Shown one piece after another: positions 22,779 through 33,504 of a DNA stretch of 64,000 nt (its first letter is position 1; every line of letters begins with the position of its first letter). The stretch spans positions 11,969,311 through 12,033,310 of the forward strand of contig CM028383.1 of assembly GCA_013146195.2 (NCBI GenBank), read 5' to 3'. The notes under the pieces are model-generated. The model worked only from the letters and a program-made list of their open reading frames with translations, had not been told where the DNA came from and did not search any database. Origin of the DNA: Codonopsis lanceolata. Its lineage: Eukaryota > Streptophyta > Magnoliopsida > Asterales > Campanulaceae. A program made the position numbers and the translations under genes.

Positions 22779-23683
22779 TGGATTGAAAGGATCATCTTAT
22801 AACTCCTCTCACTCTCCCTAAAATTTGCGACAAGGTCTTATTTAATTAGAATGCTTGCTAGGGAATGTCCAAGAATATTTGTAATTTTATATATTGTCAA
22901 CTATATACTGTATACAATTATAATTGAAGAACGCGCAATCTTTTTAAATCTATTTTAAGGTTGCGGTACCCAAACATTGCCTATCGAAAATGTCTAATGA
23001 GGTACCGACAAACAAGCACTGTCAAGACTGGTCATAACCCTTCTTTGAATATGAGTAGTATAATATTGTGGTTATCGGTGTCTGAACTTAGAATCTATGT
23101 GGATTATCCGAGGTACACTATGATGATGTACTCCTTGTGTTCCAAGGGGTTTGAAACTTAACTTCATTTGTAGAAGGATAAATCAAGTGATCAGATCCAA
23201 CGTAGAACAAGCTTTTTGGTGATGCTATATTAGTCGGTTTTCGTTCGGTCAGTAAACCACTATGACTCTAAATAGAAAGAAAAAGTGACATCTGTGTCCA
23301 TGTTTCTTCAGAATCTTTGTTCAAAACCATATTGTAATAAATACGGTAATTACGAATCAATGAATCATCCAATTCATCTCATTAAATACCCTAATCACGA
23401 ATCATCCAATCATACCAAAAAGACTTTTGCTTTTAGGGTTGGCAATTTTCTTTTTATTTTTCCTTGATCTCACTACATTGCTTTTATCACTCAACTAGTT
23501 TACACCTTTTAAATTTTTTCAATTAACTTTTATTAAACAAAGAAAAAACAATTTTTTTAAATGTTGGAAACACAATAAAAAAATGTTTTGTTTTGATTTA
23601 AAAAATTAGAGACAATTTTAGATCCTGTAAAATCAATCTACATAAATTTTTAGACTAACAAGCATTGAGCATTATATGAAAAG
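22779..23683. other. Unassigned AT-rich DNA
   Basis: This is the 3' flank of the membrane-protein frame. No coding match and no clear polyadenylation site can be named. Confidence 0.4.
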
Positions 23684-23685
23684 TA

Positions 23686-23852
23686 CGTCCCAAAATTATT
23701 GATCCGTCCCAAAATAATTGTCTTATGTTAAACTTTTTAAGACAAACTTTTACAAACCCTTAATTTTCTCTTAATTTAATTACGGATCACATACACATGT
23801 AGTAAACTGGGTCAAACTAATATTAATAATTCGGTTCCGTGCGCCAAATTTT
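23686..23852. mobile_element. Diverged Stowaway-like fragment
   Basis: CGTCCCAAAATAATTGT, GGATCACATACACATG, GTCAAACTAATATTAATAAT and GTGCGCC occur in the same order as in the inverse of the 2143-2400 MITE. The outer ends are eroded. Confidence 0.6.
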
Positions 23853-23965
23853 TTGGGGAAAAAAAAATTTAAAAAATATACTACAAATGAAAAATCCAAA
23901 TTATTAAGAATTATATCAATAATAACATTATGAAAAAATTGAAATGTTATTATCAGTTCTTAAAA

Positions 23966-24510
23966 AAAATTACAATCAAAACTAATCCAATATGTATAAA
24001 AATAAATACATTGGTTCAATAGAACTAAAAAAATGTACAAAAACTATGATCGGACCAATATTGTAATTTTTACTTTTTATTTCTTGATTTACATGTTTAA
24101 TATATTTCAATATATGATAGGTTCATAACAAATTTTTAAAAATTTACTTGTTGAATTTATGTTTGACACAACCGAGAATTGAAAATATAAAAAGATTAAT
24201 TATTTAATTAAGGAATTCATTAATTATTTCTTGTTAATAGGAGTTTCATTTTGAGAAACAACAGTTAAAAATTGTTCTTTTAAATTTAATCATTATAAGA
24301 ACACATAAAATTACAACCTGATCAGGGATGAAGTACCAACTACGAAAAAAATTACAATCAAAACTAACCCAATATGTATAAAAATAAATACATTGGTCAA
24401 TAGAACTAAAAAATGACAAAAACTATGATCGGACCAATATTGAAGTTAAAAACATTCACATTCAACAGTTAAAAATTGTGGATCAGGGATGAAGTACCAA
24501 CTACGAACCT
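23966..24510. repeat. Direct duplications of about 95 and 27 bp
   Basis: ATTACAATCAAAACTAATCC through GATCGGACCAATATTG (23970-24063) is repeated at 24350-24440. GATCAGGGATGAAGTACCAA appears at 24320 and again at 24482. This looks like local duplication of AT-rich DNA. Confidence 0.7.
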
Positions 24511-25194
24511 AGGGTCAACGACGGATGAAGTGCCACCACGCACATGCAACTAAAAAAGCGAATATTTGTAGCACCTACTACTGCGGAGTCTTCTTTGAAC
24601 CGACTTATTGTGCAAGTAAAACTGCTACATTATGTGTATTTTATTGTTTAAAATTAATACTCCCGTCAACATAGTTTTACATTGATTTTTTTAGCTTTTT
24701 ATTAAAGCTTATAATTTTGTTTTTACTAGTTATTTATCTCGTGCTTCGCATAGGTACAATATGAGATATATATATATATATATATTTTTTTTTTTTTGTA
24801 ATAATAATATAATTTTTGGACATTATAATTAGATTATTAATCTCTTCCATGGTTCTTCCATGGTAATAAATTTTTTTCTATTGTTACTAATATTAAACGA
24901 TATTTTTACCTAAATACTTTTAAAATTAATATAAGTTTTTAGCTAACGTGAGACACATATTTTGTATTAATAATAATAGTAATTTTTTGTTATCTAAAAA
25001 CTTTTAAAATTAACATTTAACTTGATAATAATATTAGAAGTCATTTTGTTAAAAACTTTTAAAATCATAATTCATTTTTAAACAATGTGAGATACTTATT
25101 TTATATTTTTATTGGTAATGAAAGTTTAAGTCTTTTATCTAAAGACTTTAAAGCCAACATCACATTCCAACCATGTGGTATACATATTTTCTTT

Positions 25195-25290
25195 TATCTC
25201 AGTGGTAGACCTGGGGCTTCACAAAGTGTGAGGTCTCAGGTTCTATCCCTTCCCATGCCCCCTTAGGAGAAAAAAAAAATTAAAAAAAAT
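25195..25290 (+). mobile_element. tRNA-derived SINE-like copy 1
   Basis: CAGTGGTAGACC, then GTGTGAGGTCTCAG with box B-like GGTTCTATCCC, then CCCATGCCCCCTTAGGAG and an A-rich tail. It lacks the start of box A and is shorter than copy 2. Confidence 0.55.
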
Positions 25291-25307
25291 GATTTAAAAA
25301 AAAACCT

Positions 25308-25413
25308 CTGATGGGTGGCCCAGTGGTAGACATCGGGCTGCACAGGGGCTGCACAAAGTGTGAGGTCTCAAGTTCGATCTCTTCCCATGCCCCCTTAGGA
25401 GGGAAAAAAAAAG
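25308..25413 (+). mobile_element. tRNA-derived SINE-like copy 2
   Basis: Box A-like TGGCCCAGTGG at 25316-25326 and box B-like GTTCGATCT at 25372-25380 give the layout of an internal Pol III promoter. The right end is CCCATGCCCCCTTAGGAGG with an A tail. A ~10-bp internal duplication, GGGCTGCACA, is seen. It shares its body with copy 1, about 110 bp to the left. Confidence 0.6.
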
Positions 25414-27394
25414 ACATTAAAAGTAGTGGACATCTCTTCTATTATATTGATGGTAAAAGTAAAAGTCTTTTATCTAAAGACTTTTAAAACCAACATAATT
25501 TTTTTAACAAATGTAGGATATTTCTTCTATTAGGAATAATAGTAAAAGCCTTTTATCTAAAATTAAAATTAACATCACTTTCTAACCAATGTGAGATATA
25601 CATATTCTATTGATAATAATGGTAGAAGTCAAATATCTAAAGACTTTAAAAACAGACATTACACTCTACCAAATGTATGATACATCTTTTCTATCGGTAA
25701 TAATAGTATTTTTAAAACCAACATTAATTTATAACCAATGTGAGACACATATTTTCTTTTGATAATAATAGTAGAATACTTTGTAACCAATGTGAGATTT
25801 ATGCATCTATTCTATTTGTAACAAAATGTCTTTAATCTAAAGACTTTTTAAACCAACATTTATTTTTAAATAATGTGAGATACATATCTTTTTTTGGTAA
25901 TAAGAGTTAAAACTAACATATTTTTTTAAACAATGTAAGATACACATATTTCATATTCTAACAATGTGAGATAATTCTTTTCTATTTCTATTGGTAATAA
26001 AAGTTTAAGACTTTTATCTAAAGACTTTTAAAGCAAACATCTCTTTCTAACCATGTTGTATAGATCTTTTCTATTGATAATAATAGTATTTTTAAAACCA
26101 ACATTAATTTTTAACAAATGTGAGATACATTCTTCTATAGTAATAATAATAGTCTTTTATATAAAAACTTTTGAAATTAACATCTATTTCTAAACTATGT
26201 GGAATACATCTCTTCTATTGGTTATAACATAAAAATAATAATAATAGTAGTATTTTGATCAAAATAGTTTTGAAACCAACATCTCTTTGTAAACAATGTG
26301 TGATATATCTCTTGTATTGATAATAACATAAAAATTCGTTTATCTATAAATTTTATAACCAATATATGTTTCTAAATAATGTGGATCTCTTTGTAACCAA
26401 TACGATGTACATTATCTAAAAATATTTTAAGCCAATATTACTTTTCTAACTAATGTGAAATACATATTTTTTCTATTGGTATTAAATATTTTATAAAAAG
26501 ACTTTTAATACATACATCACTCTCTAACCAATGTGTAATACATTTCATCATTTGGTAATAGTAGTATAAGTTTTTTTTATCTAAAAGAATATCTAAAACC
26601 AACATCTCTTTCTATATAATGAGATGCATCTATTCTCTTCTCTTTTATTAATGATAAAAGTAAAAGTCTTTTTATTTAAAGATTTTTAAAATTAACATCA
26701 CTTTTTAACCAATGTAAGATTTATCTCTTTTATTGGTAATAATAGTAATTTAAAACCAACATCAATTTATAGCAAATGTGTGATATTATATATCTTCTAT
26801 TGCTAATAATAGTAAGATTTTTATATAATCTAAAAATAATTAAAAATCAACATCATTTTTTAACCAATGTGAGATATATATATTCTATTGGTAATAATGG
26901 TAAAGTGTTTTATCAAAAAACTTTGAAAACCAATATCACTTTCTAACCAATATACAATACTTCTTTTCAATTAGTAATTAATAATAGTATTTAATACAAA
27001 CATCAATTTCTAACTAATATGTGATACATCTCTTCTATTGGTAATAATAGTAAAATATTTTGTAACCATGTGAAATACGTCTCTTGTAAAAGTGAAAGTC
27101 TTTAGTTTAAAGACTTTAAAATATAACATTTTCTTTTAAAATAATGTGTGATACATCTCTTTTATTAGTAATAATATAAAATAATTTAAACTCAACTTTA
27201 TTTTCTAACCAATGTTAGATATACATCTTCTATTGGTAATAATGATATAAGTCTTTTATTAAATGATTTTGAAAATCAAAATTGCTTTCCAACCAATGTA
27301 TGATGCATTTCTTCTATTGGTACTTAATGATGGTATTTTTTAAACCAACATCAATTTCTAATTAATGTGGAATATATCTATTCTATTGTTGAAA

Positions 27395-27790
27395 AATTAG
27401 TGCTTTTAGTGAAAGAAATTGTGCAACTTGAGGCACGAATTTCTTTACGTGTCATTTGTTTGTTAGCGAAGGTAATTACGCAAATGTATTCTACTTGGTT
27501 AGAGCATCAAAATAATATATTTATTTCTCCAAATCTAGTTTTGGATGAGTAAGATATCAAGATTTAAAGTATAATACTTATTAAAAATTAGTATTTTTAG
27601 TGAAAGAAATTGTGCAACTTGAGGCATAAATTTCTTTACGTGTCATTTGTTTGTTGACAAAAATAATTGTGCAAATGTGTTCTACTCGGCAAGAACATCG
27701 AAATGATATTTTTATTTGTCCAAATCAAGTTTTGGATGAATAAGATATCAAGACTTAAAGTATAGTGTTCAAAATGAGTCATTAGAAATA
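27395..27790. repeat. Tandem duplication with 191-bp period
   Basis: GAAAGAAATTGTGCAACTTG at 27411 recurs at 27602. The units match through CTTTACGTGTCATTTGTTTG and TTTTGGATGA to AAGATATCAAGA. Neither unit has a supported coding frame. Confidence 0.85.
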
Positions 27791-28058
27791 ATATCTCACC
27801 TTGAACAGTATTATCCCACATTTGTTAGAAATAATGTTAGTTGTAAAAGTTTTTAAATATAAGTCTTCCACTATTAAAATAGAAGAAGTTATATATATTA
27901 ATACTAATACCCCTTTATCATATTGATTATTATTATGTATTATTATTAGCTAATGGCTAGAAAACCAAAAGTTATTAAAGTTTCCACATGGATGCTTTAG
28001 AATGAAGATTTATCCAAAGGTGATGAGTTGACACAACCATAATGCTATTCACCAACTT

Positions 28059-28061
<3 letters not shown>

Positions 28062-28121
<60 letters not shown>
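28062..28121. repeat. (AT)n microsatellite
   Basis: About 55 bp of uninterrupted AT dinucleotide. Confidence 0.95.
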
Positions 28122-28126
<5 letters not shown>

Positions 28127-28475
28127 TTACGACATTCTAGTAGTTCATTGAAAGTTCTTATAATAAATTTTCAATAAATAAAATATTACTCCATCAGTTC
28201 CGAAAAAAGAGTCGCCTATTCCATTTTGAGATGTTTCACTTAAAAAGTCTACTTTCTAGGCATAAAAATGTAATTTTATTACTAATGATTAGGGGTGACA
28301 AAATTGTATCCAATCCATTAGATTATCCAATATAACCATTATAAAAGACTTATTGAATGTTATCCATTAACACCCAATTAAGTTAATGGGTGTTAATGGA
28401 TAACACCTATTAGAGACCAATAACAAAATTGATAATTATGGATATTAACCGGTTATCCATTGAGTTTATCCACTA

Positions 28476-28690
28476 ATGTCACCACAACCATTTAGTTTTT
28501 CAACTAATGTCACGACCACCACCCGCCTTCACCCACCGCCGCCACTTCCCAACCCTGGCAACCGCCACCAATCACCACCACCCACTGCCCAGCGCCACCA
28601 CCACCAACACCCACCGCCACCACCGTATGCCGCCAACCTTCGCCATCGCCTGCTGCCCATTGTCGCCACCACCACCAATATGTGTTATTT
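28476..28690. repeat. CCACC-rich low-complexity block
   Basis: Simple (CCACCN)-type sequence of about 180 bp. The Pro/His-rich frames it opens are translation of the repeat, not genes. Confidence 0.7.
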
Positions 28691-29224
28691 ACTTAAAAAA
28701 CATAATAAATTGAAATGGAACTTGCTATTAACAAGATTTAAACTTTGATAAATTACTTTATATCAAAACTTGCTACCACTAGGCTAGACCCCTTTCTAAA
28801 ATTTATTTGAAAGTTTAATATAAATATAAACAAGTAATCATAAAAGTTATTGATTATTATGAACTTATTTATTATTTTGTTTTGGATTATTTATTATTAC
28901 AATGAATATAAGTTTTTAAATTTTAATTTTTTTGTAATTATGTAAAAATTGCACCTAAATTGCATCAACTTATTGTACCGCACACTCTTCATTTATTTGT
29001 CAATTCATTTTATTAAATTAGCAATTGGCTCAATTTCATTTATTTAGCTTAATATTTGTTGCTCCATTTCATTTGGTTTAAAAAATATTTAGTTAGAAAT
29101 TAAAAGTTGGCAAGACAGAAAAGAAAACAAAGTCTACACAAGTTTAATATATATTTTTTATAATAAAAATTCATGACCACAAATTATGACATTTTTTAAC
29201 AAAAAATATGCATTTTTTTAATAT

Positions 29225-29367
29225 TTGATGATCAATTTCAGTTCATTAACTTTTAATAGCTCATTAGTAATAAAATGACAGTTTTATGCCTCAATTTTTT
29301 AAAGTGGACTATTTAAGTGAAACATCTCAAAATGAAGTAGTAGATTTTTTGCCTGAAACGGATGGAG
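29225..29367. mobile_element. Partial MITE copy inside the hAT-like element
   Basis: The inverse strand starts CTCCATCCGTTTCAGGC and then CATTTTGAGATGTTTCACTT, as in the MITE at 28189. The other end is missing. It is followed by TA. Confidence 0.65.
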
Positions 29368-30022
29368 TATATAGGTCTGATAGTCGTGGGTGTTTGTTAG
29401 TATAGTCGGAATGATTGACTATTCACTACTTGATGTCTTTTTTAATCTTTGCATGTGTTACTTTTTTATTCTAATATAATTTCTCTAATTTATTTATAAG
29501 AATAAAAATATGTTATAATCAGCATGTGCCGACTGAAGCATGAGATAACTAAAGCATTTTGTGATAATCCTCAAATAGTATGAGAATCAAATAAGTAGTT
29601 AACTCAAAATAAAAAATAAAAAGGATACATATTCATAATTTATGAACAAATTGCATTATATATTAAAGTGTTGTTCAATGATTGTAATGTAAGAATAGTA
29701 TAGCATTATATATATAAATAAAAATTGTTTAAATTTATGTATGCAACATGCATTTTTCTAATTAAATTATATATTTGATGAATAGAATTATAACTGTAAC
29801 CTCATCTCAAACATTTGCAAATAATCATAAAATTTCAAGAAGGGATATAACATATTCTCTCCGTTCCACAAAGAGTCTATCGTTAAAAGTCTAATGGATG
29901 TAATAAATTCTTTCTGTTCCACTCAAATTGTCATAAAATATTATTTCAAGTATTGCTCCCGACTTCCTTCAAGTTCGCTCAAGGCTACCTTTTCAGCCGT
30001 AGTAGCAGAGTGATCATACTCA

Positions 30023-30321
30023 GGGTTCGTTTGGTAGTTGGGTAGGGATAAGTAGTATTATTAATGTCAGTACTATTAGTGTCATCACTATTAATCATCA
30101 CTTGTATATCGAAAGTAGTTTTGAGATAAAAAATATTAATCCCATTTTTTTTAGTGAGAGCACTAATAATATCATCATTTCCTTGACATTAATACTGATG
30201 GGATAATGACGTTATCTGAGTAACCCGTGCTATTAGTTCTGACCACCTATTATGTATCAAACATAAAATAACTTGGCATATTAATCGTATCTAACATTAA
30301 TCATGTCTACCAAACGACACC
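30023..30321. mobile_element. ~300-bp MITE with 3-bp target duplication TCA
   Basis: Ends are GGGTTCGTTTGGTAG and the inverse of GGTGTCGTTTGGTAG. The interior is rich in ACTATTAAT. It is flanked by TCA on both sides (30020-30022 and 30322-30324). A related 302-bp copy lies at 58946-59247. Terminal sequence and 3-bp duplication suggest PIF/Harbinger (Tourist-like), but the duplication is not the usual TAA/TTA. Confidence 0.75.
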
Positions 30322-30720
30322 TCAAAGAATTAATCTTCCCAAAATAGAACTCTTTCCAACAGTCAAACCGCCACCATCGAAGGACGAAACAACCACGAGA
30401 GATATATCAAGATAGGAGTAAAAATGGGGGTCAAAGAGCATCCATTGAAGGAAGAAACACCATGAGAGATATATCAAGAGAGGAAACAATGTCAGGGAAT
30501 TGTAGTTTGAAGAGTAGCAATGAAATCTAGAGAAGCATATTGGATGGTAACAATTTCCGTTACTATTTCTAATGTCCCAAAGTTAAACATATAATTATGA
30601 GACAAACTGAAATTAAGGTGAAATTGGGATTTGATGAATACATTCAGTTGAAATTGTTAAACATAACAATTTTCGTTGTTATGGTTGTGTTATTCTTTGA
30701 GCAGATGTTGTGTGAGTGCT

Positions 30721-30753
<33 letters not shown>
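30721..30753. repeat. (AT)n microsatellite
   Basis: About 30 bp of AT dinucleotide, followed by TGTG-rich sequence. Confidence 0.95.
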
Positions 30754-30756
<3 letters not shown>

Positions 30757-31186
30757 AGTCTTACAACTAGTGTTTGTGTGTGTGTCTTTGTTTAGTTTTG
30801 CGCGTGTAAGAATTTGTGTGTATTTATGTATTTTTGTCTAGTTTTATGCGTGTTTTTTATGTGTTGTAATTAGTGAATAATAATATATGTAGGAAAGTAA
30901 TACTAAAAAACAAATTAAAATATGATGTTACTTATTGAGTATTATCCAGATAATATCAATTTATTAATGGATAGAATTAGATATTATCCAATAACACCTA
31001 TGGAGCTTAGTGGGTGTTATTGGATAATATCTAATAACACCCATTAACTATATTGGGTAAATAATGGTTTTATCCAAATTATTCGGTAACATCCAATTGT
31101 CACCCCTATTAATGATCTACTAAAACTTTCATTTTCCTAAAAAGTTTGACTTTCAAACGGGGGTTCTTTGTCCAGAACAGAGAAAG

Positions 31187-31188
<2 letters not shown>

Positions 31189-31240
<52 letters not shown>
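31189..31240. repeat. (AT)n microsatellite
   Basis: About 50 bp of AT dinucleotide between two MITEs of the same family, perhaps grown from a TA target site. Confidence 0.95.
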
Positions 31241-31241
<1 letters not shown>

Positions 31242-31243
<2 letters not shown>

Positions 31244-31418
31244 CTTTCCATTCTGAGTAAAGAGTCCCCGTTTGAAAGTCAAACTTTTTAAGAAATTGAT
31301 ATTTTTAATAGTTCATTAATAATAAAATGATATTTTTATACCTTAATACTTGAAAGTAACTCTTTTAATGAAACAACTCAAAATAGAATAATCGAGACTT
31401 CGTCCGGAACGGAGGGAA
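31242..31418. mobile_element. Intact MITE copy, second Stowaway-like family
   Basis: It starts CTCTTTCCATTCTGAG and ends TCCGGAACGGAGGGA, with GTTTGAAAGTCAAAC near the left. In the inverse orientation it matches both halves of the MITE split at 28189-31186. Confidence 0.75.
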
Positions 31419-31479
31419 TATTAGTAATAATTAGTTAAAATACAACAAATGTATAATAACTAAAAATTTAATATTTTCT

Positions 31480-32010
31480 TATGTACTCACATTTGATTTA
31501 GACGTGTTTCAATTGATTAAAACTATTCAATTCTCATGGTAATTTGTTTTTTTTATATCATTTTTTGCTGTCAAAATCGGTTTCTACCGGATATATTTTT
31601 ATCAAATTTGATTTAGACAAGTTTCGGTTGGTAGAAGTTTTTTAATTTTTATTATTTTACCAAAACTCGGTCAATTTAAAATAGATTTTATCCAATTTGA
31701 TTAAATGTTCCACCAAAATTACAAACAACCACTGCAAAATACTTCTCATCCATCAAACACCTCATTGACGAGTCTGTCTTCATGGTACTTCCCCTCCCCC
31801 CCCTAAGAGTATTTGTTCGATTTTATGATTCACATAAAATTTTTGTTTGATGATTTCGTGTGATCTCACGATTTTTTTTAATTTATTAATTATGTGAACA
31901 TCTTGTTATTGTTGATTCACTTAAATAACTTATAAAATTTATCTACAAAATTAAATTTCAGAAACAATATTAAATCACTCATACACCGCACAGATAATAA
32001 CCTAGTTATT
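31480..32010. repeat. Diverged long repeat, distal half
   Basis: It matches 39770-40245 in the same orientation: TTTGATTTAGACAAGTTTC, GTAGAAGTTTTTTAATTTTT, then TGTGATCTCACG. Both copies end near CGCACNGNTAATAACCTA. It is part of a transposon-like unit whose other half is at 32622-33250 and 39031-39680. Confidence 0.65.
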
Positions 32011-32204
32011 GAATAACTCTATTCATCATGACAATTCCTCCGAAGCAGCGAAGGTGTCCAAAACAATTTAGAAATACCACAAGGCTCCTGTTTCTTAACA
32101 TGCAATCGGTAACTAGTGAAATTATTGCAAACATCACGTGTATGTTTTATTTTATATAACTAAAATATTTCCCTGGAAATGAGAAGTCAACCTCGCCATC
32201 AACT

Positions 32205-32350
32205 TTAAGAATTCAGATCTCCTGTATTACTTGTGTATATTACTGGTGTTTATTTTTTATCTCATTCATTGGTTGAGATATAATGATTGGGATGCAATGG
32301 TGAAAATAAAAAATACTACACCAATGATACATATAAATGATACAAGAGAT
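32205..32350. mobile_element. Short palindromic MITE-like element
   Basis: GAATTCAGATCTCCTGTAT at left and ATACAAGAGATCTGGATTCC at right are near-inverses. Inner parts also pair (ATTACTGGTGTTTATTTTTT with AAAAAATACTACACCAATG). About 145 bp, no coding capacity. Confidence 0.65.
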
Positions 32351-32621
32351 CTGGATTCCAACTTCAAACCCCCAGATTTGCTGGAGGTAAGCAACTGAAC
32401 CGAATCTACATTCAAGAAATGGAGCTCCTGATTAATACATTGCTACTCAAAATATATATAACAAAAATTGACCAACAGAAAAAGAAAATGACGTCAAAAT
32501 GACGTGGGACGTGGGAAATTAAACGACAGCACTTCTATGACTAAGACCACACAAGGTGTTCCATCATTAAGCCAAAAGCCTTGGTATACATGTAAATGGT
32601 TAGGTGGAGAAAACGTGTGAA

Positions 32622-33251
32622 GTCATTGTACCAGACAAAAGAAATGAAGAATCCAACATTATTTTACTTATCCTTTGCTGGAAGAATTGCCATTCCTAAA
32701 GTTTAAGCCTCTGTTTGACAAATTTTCACTTAGCACTTTAAATATAATTTTCATCCCCAAAGATTTTCACATATTTTATATATTTCTTTAAAAAATTTAT
32801 AAATTCTTTTTTTTTCCTGTCAAATTAAAATTTAATAGATTTTAAAACAGGTGTCTCCTTTAAACATGGTAAAAGTTTTTTTTACTATTTTTTGATGTCA
32901 AAATCGGTTAATATCAGATAAATTTTATCACATTTGATTTTAACGTGTTTCACTTCATTAGTACTTCAAATTTTCGTGGCAATTTTTTTTTATTTGCGGA
33001 TAGATTTTATCACATTTGATTTAGACGTGTTTCAATTGATTAAAACTATTAAAGTCTGATAGATTTTAAAACCGGTGTCTCCTTTAAAACAATGTGTATG
33101 GTACTAAATATATCTATATAAATTCTTTTTTTTTGCTAAAAATTAAAGTCTAATAGATTTTAAAATTGGTGCCTCCTTTATACATAGTAAAACCTTTTCT
33201 TTTCTTTTTTTACCAATTTTTGTTGTCAAAATCAGTTAATACCAGATAGAT
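32622..33251. repeat. Diverged long repeat, proximal half (left copy)
   Basis: From GTCATTGTAC through ATAATTTTCATCCCCAAAG to GTTAATACCAGATAGAT it matches 39031-39680 in direct orientation. It holds internal repeats of GTCTNATAGATTTTAAAA and CACATTTGATTTTAACGTG. It stops exactly at the copia LTR at 33252. Confidence 0.75.
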
Positions 33252-33468
33252 TATAGAAACTTGTAAAGTTTAGAAATAATGGCATAGCCTTTCCATTGAT
33301 TGAATCACCTATTTATAGGGAGATTTACAATTAGGGTTACACTTGGAGTGGGTACAAGAAACTTATACAAGGAAGGTAACATAATAAGGAAAGAATTTTA
33401 CAAGGTAATTACCACTAATTACTAATTACAAATCAACAAGAATTATGAAAAGATATTATTCTCTAACA
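33252..33468 (-). repeat. 3' LTR of the copia element
   Basis: In element orientation it starts TGTTAGAGAATAATATC and ends GTTTCTATA. An inverse TATA box (TATAAATA) lies at 33310-33317. A G-rich tract, TTGCGGGGGCA, precedes it in element sense. Confidence 0.9.
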
Positions 33469-33504
33469 TGCCCCCGCAAGATGGACGTCCGAGAGGAGAG
33501 ACCA

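Larger units (their letters stand above)
24890..27390. repeat. Degenerate minisatellite, ~27 units of ~90 bp
   Basis: The anchor AACCAATGTGAGATACAT and variants recur about 27 times from 24949 to 27362. The rest of the unit runs CTTCTATTGGTAATAATAG, TAAAAGTCTTTTATC, AAAGACTTTTAAAACC and AACATCA. Spacing varies from about 40 to 160 bp, mean about 90. AAAGACTTTT inside TCTAAAGACTTTTA is self-inverse. Copies are strongly diverged, so it is an old array. Two SINE-like insertions sit in it. Confidence 0.8.
28290..31108. mobile_element. hAT-like non-autonomous element, 2.8 kb
   Basis: It begins TAGGGGTGACAA and ends with the exact inverse TTGTCACCCCTA. The flanking 8 bp are CTAATGAT and TTAATGAT, one mismatch apart; 8-bp duplications are typical of hAT elements. 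Inverted subterminal sequence (AATGGGTGTTA with its inverse AACACCCATTAA, and TTATCC/GGATAA repeats) extends about 150 bp inward on both sides. No transposase is visible. The interior has a CCACC-rich block (28490-28680), other MITEs and an (AT)n tract. Confidence 0.82.
28189..31186. mobile_element. Stowaway-like MITE (second family) split by a hAT-like insert
   Basis: The left part (28189-28289) starts CTCCATCAGTTCC after TA. The right part (31117-31186) ends AGAACAGAGAAAG before TA. Joined without the insert they make about 171 bp, matching in order and length the intact relative at 31242-31418 (about 177 bp, inverse strand). Confidence 0.82.

Noticed and set aside
22961..23161. 66-codon frame
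   Set aside because: No motif and AT-rich surroundings. A decayed transposon origin is possible but cannot be shown.
24890..27390. CRISPR-like array
   Set aside because: Unit spacing and sequence are too variable, there is no exact repeat-spacer pattern, and the context is plant DNA.
28476..28748. Pro/His-rich open frames
   Set aside because: Translation of a CCACC simple repeat, in two frames at once; no domain.
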